Assembly: GCA_052148155.1 (NCBI GenBank)
Contig: JBKQIY010000090.1
Location: 1-6,467 of the forward strand
Origin: JBBQER01 sp052148155
Lineage (GTDB): Bacteria; Actinomycetota; Acidimicrobiia; IMCC26256; PALSA-610
Direction of reading: 5' to 3'
Length of the DNA: 6,467 bases
The notes under the pieces were generated by a model. The model did no database searches. It was not told where the DNA came from and was given only the letters and a program-made list of their open reading frames with translations. The first letter of the stretch is position 1. Each line of letters begins with the position of its first letter. This document shows, one piece after another, positions 1 to 6,050 of the stretch. A program made the position numbers and the translations under genes.

Positions 1-2
1 GC

Positions 3-88
3 CACGAGTTCCGCGTCCGCGACCTGATCTTCGGCAACCTGGGCGTCGCCGTGCCTCGGCCCACCTCCCCGTTGGGGGGGGGGCCTAG
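3..88 (+). CDS. 3' end of an unrecognised gene (partial, end uncertain)
   Basis: Reading from base 3, nearly every codon up to the G run ends in G or C, the pattern of real coding sequence in this genome. The visible peptide starts HEFRVRDLIFGNLGVAVPRP; I do not recognise the family. As written, the frame stays open to a stop at 261-263. Beyond about base 85, however, it uses rare codons such as AGA and TTA and lies antisense to the 3' end of the well-supported leftward gene, so it is probably not coding there. A TAG at 86-88 directly follows the run of ten G (74-83) and would be in frame if the run were one base longer. I infer that the gene ends here and that the run is miscounted or variable. 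The true end remains uncertain, because the unaltered frame runs on. Confidence 0.4.
   Translation, partial: RVPRPRPDLRQPGRRRASAHLPVGGGA
58..85. terminator. GC-rich hairpin between convergent genes (candidate bidirectional terminator)
   Basis: Bases 58-69 or 70 (GGCCCACCTCCCC) can pair with 74-85 (GGGGGGGGGGCC) around a GTT loop, giving about ten G-C pairs and two mismatches. It lies where the rightward fragment and the leftward gene (stop at 108-110) converge, the expected place for a terminator serving both strands. There is no U tract on either side, so an intrinsic terminator of the classical type is not shown. Hairpins without U tracts are often proposed in high-GC actinobacteria. Confidence 0.35.
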
Positions 89-107
89 ACACGTCTGCAC
101 GGGTGGG

Positions 108-2063
108 TTAGGGAACAACCAGCTCGAAGCCGACCCAGGCAGTCGGGGCACCACCAGTGCTGGACGCCTCGCCGTCGGCGATCACGCTCACGTAGTAGGT
201 GTTGCCGCTGGTGAAGGAGTATCCGGAGCCGAGCGCTGCGGTGCAGGCGGCGAGGTCGACTGAGAAGCCGATCGGCGCCGGGTTGGCGGAGCCGGCCGGG
301 TCGAAGTCGCTGGTGGCCGAGTCTGTTACCTCGCCGCCGAGCGGACTCGACGTCGCCGTGCCGCTCGTCACGTTCGAGATTGAGCTCGACGGGCAGATCC
401 CAGCGCTACCACCGCCGGGCGAGTTGCCGATGATGGCTTGGGAGATCTTCACCGAGTAGTGGAGGCCGGTCTGGTCCATGATGCCGGTCGTGCTCGTCTC
501 GCTCGGTAGGGCGAGCCGCTCGGGGCGGTCAATCGAGAGGTTCAGCGCGCCCGTGCTACCAGGGTTGGTGCCCGAGCTGTCCGCCGTCATGACCGGCGTC
601 GGCGAACCGGGCGTCGGCGTGTAGGTGGCGTTTGCCACGTAGGGGGTGGTCACGAAGTAGGGCGCCACCTGCAGCTCGGTCGACGCGCTCGGTCCCGAGG
701 CCTGCGTGGCGTTCACCGTCAGGATCTGCCCGGGCGTCACCGAGCCGATGATGTCGGTGCCGGTGACCGGGGAGATGCCCGCCCCGAGGGTGGTCGCGCA
801 CCCTGGACCTGAGACACCGGGGGGACAGTTGCTCGGGTAAGGCTTCAACAGGTACGGCGGCGTGGAGGTGGACCAGAGTCCGCCGTCGGTACCGGCCCAG
901 CCGACCTGTGCGCCGGAGCACCAGAGGAGGGTTCCGCAGTCGACGGTCGCGGTGATATCGGTCCCGGATGGGTCGGAGGGGAAGAGGGCGCTTTGCGGGA
1001 CGACCGCGGTCACGCCGAAGCTCTGCGTCGGCAGACCCTCGAGCCAGGTGTCGATGCCGCTGGTCGTGAGCGAGTTGTCCGCGTGCCAGTTGATGGCCTC
1101 GTCTGCCGGCGACTGCAACTGCGCCCAGGTGGTGATGGAGGTCGCCGCTGACGACGCGGCAGAGGGGTCAACCGTGTTCAAGGTACCGTTGCCGTTCACG
1201 TCCAGATTCAGCGCGTTCGGCACGCCCGAGCAGTCGAGGCCCTGACCCGGCTCCGAGCCGGGCTCGGATGAGGAGCTCGTCGTGGTGACCGCGGGGTCGG
1301 TCGTAGAGGGGCATGCTTCGGAGTACGAGCCGCTGTTGGGGTCCGCTCCAGTCGAGGTTGCGTCTTGGGCAGAAACCTCACCGTCGCCGGGGAAGGAAAC
1401 CCACTGCGCAGACACAGACGTGGCCAGGCTGTCGACGTTGGCCTTGATTCGCCCGCCCCTCGCCGAGACGCGGGCGTCCGGAATGCCGCGCTTCAAGAAG
1501 CCGTCGGTGCCGGCGCCGTACGGCTCGCCGGTCTTGTTCTTTGCCCGGACGATGTAGGTCCCGATGTACTTGGGGTTGACCTTGCTCGCGAGGAACCAGG
1601 CCGGAGTTCCCTTTGTGACGTTCTTCGCTCGGAGGGTCCCGATGGAGACCCTGGCCGCCTTCTTGATGGCGGAAAAGCCGAGATCGTCGTCGGTCGGGCA
1701 GGTGCTCTTGTGGGTCTTGCAAGCGGGGTTGGCGATCTCGAGGCCCTTTGCGAGAACGACCGGCCCGATGTACCCACCCTTGGCGGAGAGCACCTGGACC
1801 GTCGCGTTCTTCAGTGCGCTGCGGTCGGCTGAGGGAATCGAGATTCTGAACCCACCACGGGAGAGGGGCGCGGACTCCCACGCCTGACCGCGGAGGCTGA
1901 GCACGACGACGCGACTGGAAACGGTCACGCCGGAGAGCGCGCCGGAGATCGTCACCGCCCCCGTCGCCGCTCCCGCGCTGGGAGCCGTCGCGCCGATCGC
2001 AACGAACGGGGTGGACAGGCCAATGACCGCCAGTGCGGCGACGGCCATACGCGTACGGAACAC
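108..2063 (-). CDS. secreted protein with a dockerin/thrombospondin-type-3-like calcium loop, function unknown
   Basis: A 651-residue protein that I cannot assign to a named family. The GTG start at 2063 is chosen because a near-perfect AAGGAGG lies 5 bases upstream. Residues 1-33 form a Sec-type signal peptide: positive FRTR, a hydrophobic stretch (AVAALAVIGL), then AGA|A as a likely signal peptidase I site. Residues about 36-235 look like beta-rich extracellular sequence containing two of the ten cysteines. Residues 245-276 are a Ser/Thr/Pro/Glu linker with SEPG twice. Residues 288-299 read DVNGNGTLNTVD, matching the D-x-N-x-N-G...D loop of dockerin and thrombospondin type 3 calcium sites; the preceding DCSGVPNALN looks like a degenerate partner. 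The remainder is Ser/Thr/Gly-rich, has no C-terminal membrane anchor or LPxTG, and ends ELVVP. The even number of cysteines fits disulfides outside the cell. It is transcribed away from the signalling genes and could be a surface or matrix protein. That role is inference. Confidence 0.85.
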   Translation of the reverse strand: MFRTRMAVAALAVIGLSTPFVAIGATAPSAGAATGAVTISGALSGVTVSSRVVVLSLRGQAWESAPLSRGGFRISIPSADRSALKNATVQVLSAKGGYIGPVVLAKGLEIANPACKTHKSTCPTDDDLGFSAIKKAARVSIGTLRAKNVTKGTPAWFLASKVNPKYIGTYIVRAKNKTGEPYGAGTDGFLKRGIPDARVSARGGRIKANVDSLATSVSAQWVSFPGDGEVSAQDATSTGADPNSGSYSEACPSTTDPAVTTTSSSSEPGSEPGQGLDCSGVPNALNLDVNGNGTLNTVDPSAASSAATSITTWAQLQSPADEAINWHADNSLTTSGIDTWLEGLPTQSFGVTAVVPQSALFPSDPSGTDITATVDCGTLLWCSGAQVGWAGTDGGLWSTSTPPYLLKPYPSNCPPGVSGPGCATTLGAGISPVTGTDIIGSVTPGQILTVNATQASGPSASTELQVAPYFVTTPYVANATYTPTPGSPTPVMTADSSGTNPGSTGALNLSIDRPERLALPSETSTTGIMDQTGLHYSVKISQAIIGNSPGGGSAGICPSSSISNVTSGTATSSPLGGEVTDSATSDFDPAGSANPAPIGFSVDLAACTAALGSGYSFTSGNTYYVSVIADGEASSTGGAPTAWVGFELVVP

Positions 2064-2068
2064 CGGAT

Positions 2069-2075
2069 CCTCCTT
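2069..2075 (-). promoter_or_regulatory. ribosome binding site that sets the GTG start at 2063
   Basis: On the minus strand AAGGAGG occupies 2075 down to 2069, with a 5-base spacer (ATCCG) before GTG at 2063-2061. It is the strongest Shine-Dalgarno match in the window. It excludes the longer reading that starts at 2273, and it also beats the in-frame ATG at 2048, which would be about 20 bases away. Confidence 0.85.
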
Positions 2076-2300
2076 CGGATCGTGAGCAGAGATTGGAGCA
2101 GGGCGCGCAACGCGTCCCTTCTGCAACCTCGATGCGCGCAATCGGTGCCCGCCCCACGAACTCAACTGCTGGCTGCGGGTTGGCCGCTGCCCCAAAACAG
2201 TTACGGCGGATGCGGCGACGTGCTTGAGCAACAAGACAAGTCCGGGTTCGGGCGATCGCCGACGCGCCCTCACCTCGCTCCGCTACTTGCTCGGCAACGC

Positions 2301-2322
2301 GAACGCCACCGAGCCGGCGTTC
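2301..2322. promoter_or_regulatory. perfect 7-bp dyad GAACGCC-N8-GGCGTTC, candidate operator
   Basis: GAACGCC at 2301-2307 and GGCGTTC at 2316-2322 are exact inverted repeats around an 8-base spacer, centred about 141 bp before the ATG of the cyclase-STAND gene. Half-sites about 15 bp centre to centre do not match a regulator I can name. The GAAC...GTT spacing also loosely resembles an ECF sigma promoter. GGGATA begins two bases after it (2324), and GCGCGA follows at 2335-2340. The regulatory role is inferred only from symmetry and position. Confidence 0.3.
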
Positions 2323-2441
2323 TGGGATACCCGGGCGCGACATATTGGGGCGCGTGTTCGGGGACAGTCGAGCTGTGATGGCGGTCGGGGTAGCTGGCGT
2401 GGGACGCTGTTCGTTGCGTTGTGCATGGGTGGGCGGGGTTT

Positions 2442-2446
2442 GAGGG
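2442..2446 (+). promoter_or_regulatory. ribosome binding site of the cyclase-STAND gene
   Basis: GAGGG at 2442-2446 lies 6 bases before ATG at 2453. Three start-capable codons run in a row in the same frame: TTG 2447, GTG 2450 and ATG 2453. Only the ATG has comfortable spacing, so the protein is numbered from there. Confidence 0.6.
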
Positions 2447-2452
2447 TTGGTG

Positions 2453-5400
2453 ATGGCTGCGGCGACGGTGTCGGTTGTGTTCACCGATTTGGTGGGTTCG
2501 ACGGCGTTGTTGTCGCGGGTTGGTGAGGAGCGCGCGGAGGTATTGCGGCGGGAGCATTTCGCCTTGTTGCGGGAGGCAATCGCTGCGCATGGCGGTCGGG
2601 AGGTGAAGAACGTCGGTGACGGATTGATGGTCGTGTTCGATGGGGTGACCGCGGCGTTGCGTGGGGCGGTCGCGATGCAACAAGCGATTGTGGGCCGCCG
2701 AACGGATGAGCCGATGATGATCCGGGTTGGGGTGTCGTCGGGTGAGTGTGATCTCGACGAAGGCGACTATTTCGGGTTGCCGGTGGTGGAAGCGGCCCGG
2801 TTGTGCGCGAAGGCCGAGGGTGGCGAGATTCTCGCGACCGAGGTCGTGCGGATGTTGGCACGGTCGCGCAGCAAGGTCGTGTTGGAGCCGGTGGGTGCGT
2901 TGGAGTTGAAGGGGTTGGACGAGCCGGTCGAGACGTACCGGGTCGTGTGGTCGCCGATCGATCCGAGCCTGGCGCGGCCGCCGATGCCCGCGCGGCTCGC
3001 GTCGGCGGTGACGGCGACGTTCGTGGGTCGGGGGGACGAGTACGAACAGCTCGTGAACGCGTGGAAGGCGATCTCGGCCGAGCGGTCCGGCCGGTTGATG
3101 TTGGTGTCGGGTGAGCCGGGGATCGGGAAGACGACGCTCGCGGCTCGGTTCGCGTCCGACGTCTACGAGCAGGACGGGCTGGTGGTCTACGGCCGCAGTG
3201 ATGAGGACTTGGGCATCCCGTATCAGCCGTGGATCGAGGCACTCACCCAACTCGTCGCACATGCCCCGGACGATGTACTTGCCGCGCATGTGGCCGATCG
3301 CGGCGGCCATCTCGCACGGCTCATTCCGCTCGTCGCTATCCGCGTACCGGTCGATATTCCTACCGCTGGCGACGCGGAGACCGAGCGGTTCGTGTTGTTC
3401 GGTTGCGTCACGGACCTGCTCGCACGCGTGTCGGGCGAATATCCGGTGTTGGTGGTGCTCGACGATCTCCATTGGGCGGACCGGCCGACCGTCCAGCTGC
3501 TGCGCCACGTCGCCTCGGTCGACGAGCCGATGCGCGTGGGCGTGTTGGGCACGTTCCGCGACTCCGACGTCGCAACCGGCGACCCGGTCGCCGACCTATT
3601 GGCCGCGCTGCACCGGGAGGGCGGCGTCGAGCGGATCGGCCTGCACGGCCTCACTGACACCGACTTGCTCGCATTGCTCGAGACCATCGCTGGTCACGAG
3701 ATGCCCGACGACGGCCTCGCACTTCGCGACGCCCTGCTACACGAGACCGAAGGCAACCCGTTCTTCGTTGGCGAGATCCTGCGTCACCTCGCTCAAACGG
3801 GCGCGATCTACCAGCAGGACGATGGCCGCTGGGTCACCGACGCGGACCTCCGCGCCGCCGGACTCCCGATCAGCGTGCGCGAGGTGATCGGCCGCCGTCT
3901 CGCGGCGCTCGGCTCCGACACCGAACGCGTCCTTGGCCTCGCAGCGGTGATCGGCCGAGACTTCGACATCCCGCTACTCGCCGCGGTCGCGCACCTCGAC
4001 GAGGACGCACTCGTCGACCTCTGCGACGCCGCATCCGCGGCCGCCGTACTCCAGACGACCGACTCTCCTAACCGCTACACGTTCGCGCACGCGCTCATCG
4101 AACACACCCTCTACGACAGCCTCTCACCCGCCCGCCGCGCCCGGGCCCACCGAGCCGTTGCTGAGCAGCTAGAGGCCATCAGCGGCGCTGATCCCGGCGA
4201 GCGTGCCGGCGAACTCGCTCACCACTGGTCCGCCGCTGTTCAACCGACCGACACAGCAAAAGCGCTCCACTACGCGCAGATGGCAGCCGAACGGGCACTC
4301 GGCCAACTCGCCCCCGACGAAGCACTGCGCTGGTACACACACGCACTAGCGCTACTCGACGCCACCCCAGACCCCGAACTTCGACAGCGGGCCGAGATAC
4401 TTGTCGGGCTCGGCGACGCCCAACGCCAGATCGGCGTCGCGGCCCATCGCGAGACACTCCTCGACGCCGCCCACTTGGCCGACGAGATCGACGCGGCGGA
4501 CCTGCTCGTGCGCGCCGCGCTTGCCAATAATCGGGGCTGGAACAGTGTCACCGGAAAGACAGATCTTGAGCGCATCGCAGTCATTGATCGAGCCCTCGAA
4601 CGACTCGACGATCCGAACAGCCCGGACCGTGCCCGACTCCTCGCGATCGCAGCGTCCGAACGAGCCTACGGCTCAGGACTTCCCGAACGACTCGCCCTCG
4701 CACAGGAAGCCGTAGCGACCGCCCGACGCAGCGGCGATCCGGCCGCGCTCGCTGCCGCGCTTTCGCGCACCCAATCGGCGATCGCCGCGCCATGGACTCT
4801 CGACCTACGCACCGAATGGATCATCGAAGCGTGCCGACTGGCCGACAGCCTCGGTGACATGGCAATACGCATCATCGCGAACGTCTACGGCGGAGTGCAA
4901 GGGCTCGAACGAGGCGACCCCGACGCGATCCGTCTTCACGTCGCGGTGACCGAAGAGATCATCGAACGGCTGCCGCACGCCGCGCACCGATGGCAAGTTG
5001 CCTTCGTAGAAGCGATGTACGTCGTGGTGCGCGGCGATCTCGCCGGCGCCGAGCGCCTCGCCGAAGTCGCGCTCGCAGCCGGTAGCCAAAGCGGCCAACC
5101 CGACGCGCTGGCCGTCTTCGGCGCGCAGCTGATCAATCTCCGACACGACCAGGGCCGACTGCACGAGTTGATCCCACTCATCGAGCACACAATCGCGGAA
5201 ACGCCGGGACTACCCGTGTACCGCGCCGTCCTCGCCGCGGCGAACGCCTTCTCGGGCGCGCACGACCGAGCGCGAGCGATACTGACCGAGGCCGAGGCCA
5301 CAGGATTCTCGACGCCCGAAAACGCCCTCTGGACTACGACTTTCTCCTTCTGGGCCGAGGCCGCGCTGCGGGTCGGCGATCGCCCCGCGGCACTGACGAT

Positions 5401-5731
5401 CCGAGACCGGATCGAACCATTCGCCCACCACATCGTCACGACGTACGCAACCGTCGCACCAGCGGTCGCGCACCAGCTCGGACGACTCGACCACTTCCTC
5501 GACCGACACGACGACGCAAACCGCTGGTTCACCCAAGCCATCGCAATCCACGAACGCCTCGAATCCCCCTTGCTCATCGCTTACACGCAAGCCGCGTGGG
5601 CCGCGCTCCTCGCCGACCGCCGCGATCCACGAGCAGCAGCAATGGCAAAACAAGCACTCGATGCTGCTCTCTCCGGCGGGTACGGCTACATCGAAGCCGA
5701 CGCCCGCGCCGTACTCGCCGACCTCGCCTGA
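2453..5731 (+). CDS. class III nucleotide cyclase domain fused to STAND NTPase and TPR-like repeats
   Basis: A 1092-residue cytoplasmic signal-transduction protein with no signal peptide or membrane segment. Residues 5-165 are a class III cyclase homology domain: FTDLVGST (metal Asp12), VKNVGDG (Lys52, metal Asp56), GDYFG (Asp105) and AARL (Arg116). The position of the transition-state Asn is Val112. Residues about 188-440 are a STAND/AAA-type ATPase: FVGR at 190-193, Walker A GEPGIGKTT (220-228), Walker B VLVVLDDLHWAD (332-343), GTFRD (366-370) and EGNPFFVGEIL (433-443). A winged-helix-like segment follows at 474-535, then RYTFAHALIEHTLYDSL (541-557) typical of MalT/LuxR-like STAND proteins, then TPR-like helices from about 590 to the end. 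There is no C-terminal LuxR helix-turn-helix, so output is probably through the cyclase rather than DNA binding. In this class, ligand binding to the repeats is thought to gate ATP-dependent oligomerisation. The ligand is unknown and cyclase activity is inferred. Confidence 0.93.
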   Translation: MAAATVSVVFTDLVGSTALLSRVGEERAEVLRREHFALLREAIAAHGGREVKNVGDGLMVVFDGVTAALRGAVAMQQAIVGRRTDEPMMIRVGVSSGECDLDEGDYFGLPVVEAARLCAKAEGGEILATEVVRMLARSRSKVVLEPVGALELKGLDEPVETYRVVWSPIDPSLARPPMPARLASAVTATFVGRGDEYEQLVNAWKAISAERSGRLMLVSGEPGIGKTTLAARFASDVYEQDGLVVYGRSDEDLGIPYQPWIEALTQLVAHAPDDVLAAHVADRGGHLARLIPLVAIRVPVDIPTAGDAETERFVLFGCVTDLLARVSGEYPVLVVLDDLHWADRPTVQLLRHVASVDEPMRVGVLGTFRDSDVATGDPVADLLAALHREGGVERIGLHGLTDTDLLALLETIAGHEMPDDGLALRDALLHETEGNPFFVGEILRHLAQTGAIYQQDDGRWVTDADLRAAGLPISVREVIGRRLAALGSDTERVLGLAAVIGRDFDIPLLAAVAHLDEDALVDLCDAASAAAVLQTTDSPNRYTFAHALIEHTLYDSLSPARRARAHRAVAEQLEAISGADPGERAGELAHHWSAAVQPTDTAKALHYAQMAAERALGQLAPDEALRWYTHALALLDATPDPELRQRAEILVGLGDAQRQIGVAAHRETLLDAAHLADEIDAADLLVRAALANNRGWNSVTGKTDLERIAVIDRALERLDDPNSPDRARLLAIAASERAYGSGLPERLALAQEAVATARRSGDPAALAAALSRTQSAIAAPWTLDLRTEWIIEACRLADSLGDMAIRIIANVYGGVQGLERGDPDAIRLHVAVTEEIIERLPHAAHRWQVAFVEAMYVVVRGDLAGAERLAEVALAAGSQSGQPDALAVFGAQLINLRHDQGRLHELIPLIEHTIAETPGLPVYRAVLAAANAFSGAHDRARAILTEAEATGFSTPENALWTTTFSFWAEAALRVGDRPAALTIRDRIEPFAHHIVTTYATVAPAVAHQLGRLDHFLDRHDDANRWFTQAIAIHERLESPLLIAYTQAAWAALLADRRDPRAAAMAKQALDAALSGGYGYIEADARAVLADLA

Positions 5732-5840
5732 CATATCAGCCCGTTCTCACGAGTCGGTACGCACCTCGCCAACAACCCACCGGCCAGTCCCAATAAGACC
5801 ACCGGGAGGGGTCGAACCGCGCGCCACCGAAATGCCGCTG

Positions 5841-5859
5841 GGGACGTCGCGAACGTCCC
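5841..5859. terminator. perfect stem-loop GGGACGT-CGCGA-ACGTCCC, terminator or operator
   Basis: Arms 5841-5847 and 5853-5859 are exact inverted repeats of 7 bp around a 5-base loop. It starts 110 bp after the stop of the cyclase-STAND gene. There is no following T run, so an intrinsic terminator is only one possibility. A protein-binding dyad for the downstream gene is equally possible. Confidence 0.35.
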
Positions 5860-5892
5860 GGTGCCGGCGATCTGTGGCAGTGGCTGGCCAGG

Positions 5893-5934
5893 GATATGGG
5901 ACGCGCGATATGGGACGCGCGATATGGGACACGC
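5893..5934. repeat. three tandem copies of a 14-bp unit (GATATGGGACGCGC)
   Basis: Copies at 5893-5906 and 5907-5920 are identical. The third at 5921-5934 differs at one base (GATATGGGACACGC). The array ends 116 bp before the GTG of the cyclic-nucleotide-binding gene and overlaps by four bases the palindrome that follows. Three near-identical, head-to-tail, 14-bp units upstream of a gene suggest a multi-site regulator target, although a simple slippage-generated minisatellite is also possible. Confidence 0.85.
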
Positions 5935-5944
5935 CGGCCGGCGT
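5931..5944. repeat. perfect 14-bp palindrome ACGCCGGCCGGCGT
   Basis: The sequence equals its own reverse complement over all 14 bases. It begins inside the last copy of the tandem repeat and lies 107 bp before the downstream start codon. With no loop it is better suited to a dimeric DNA-binding protein than to a terminator hairpin. GC-only palindromes do arise by chance in such DNA, although 14 bases is long. Confidence 0.6.
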
Positions 5945-6038
5945 TTCCGTCGAGGCGATCGCCCGCATTGTGGCACCAGCTCGTAGTGGGTGGCCGGCGG
6001 GCTCACCAGTTATGTTGCTCGGCAGCGACGCTGCATCG

Positions 6039-6045
6039 AGAGGGG
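6039..6045 (+). promoter_or_regulatory. ribosome binding site that favours the GTG start at 6051
   Basis: AGAGGGG at 6039-6045 lies 5 bases before GTG at 6051. An in-frame ATG exists at 6012, which would add 13 residues, but it has only a weak upstream purine stretch. The GTG start also leaves a leader of the usual short length before the first helix of the domain. Confidence 0.6.
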
Positions 6046-6050
6046 CCGAG

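Larger units (their letters stand above)
2064..2452. other. divergent intergenic region with candidate operators, no gene
   Basis: 389 bp between the divergent starts of the secreted-protein gene and the cyclase-STAND gene, so it must hold both promoters. Frames open here are continuations of shadow frames without their own start signals. The visible structures are the dyad at 2301-2322 and the adjacent GGGATA element (listed separately), plus two direct copies of GCGCGCAA at 2103-2110 and 2134-2141. Those copies are 31 bp apart, about three helical turns, and close to the leftward start. I could not find a convincing -35/-10 pair for either gene. Confidence 0.6.
5732..6050. other. intergenic region with repeats and dyads, no convincing gene
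   Basis: 319 bp between the cyclase-STAND gene and the cyclic-nucleotide-binding gene. It carries an inverted repeat (5841-5859), a triplicated 14-bp tandem repeat (5893-5934) and a perfect 14-bp palindrome (5931-5944), each listed separately. Frames of 81-111 codons cross it on both strands, but they run through the repeats, lack ribosome binding sites and overlap real genes. The length and structure argue for a separate promoter for the downstream gene rather than simple read-through. No clear -35/-10 pair was found; TATGTT at 6011-6016 is a weak -10 candidate. Confidence 0.6.

Noticed and set aside
1245..1270. Inverted repeat CCCGGCT...AGCCGGG inside the secreted-protein gene
   Set aside because: It is explained by the duplicated Ser-Glu-Pro-Gly codons of the linker, not by a regulatory site.
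2064..2273. N-terminal extension of the leftward secreted-protein gene to a start at 2273 (70 extra residues)
   Set aside because: It would bury the signal peptide inside the protein, has no ribosome binding site, and is contradicted by the AAGGAGG placed exactly before GTG 2063.
1378..3508. Long leftward frames of 368 and 412 codons across the divergent region and the cyclase gene
   Set aside because: They are Arg/Pro/His-rich antisense shadows of high-GC coding sequence, without ribosome binding sites or recognisable motifs, and they conflict with well-supported genes.
5100..5731. C-terminal LuxR-type helix-turn-helix in the STAND protein, as in many MalT-like regulators
   Set aside because: The tail is helical-repeat-like up to the stop, and no HTH signature is visible.
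5806..5830. tRNA-like T-loop (GGTTCGACC on the minus strand)
   Set aside because: The T stem has mismatches, and I could find no matching acceptor or anticodon stems. A chance match or a very decayed remnant is more likely.
5893..5934. CRISPR-like array
   Set aside because: The 14-bp units are contiguous with no spacers and only three copies.
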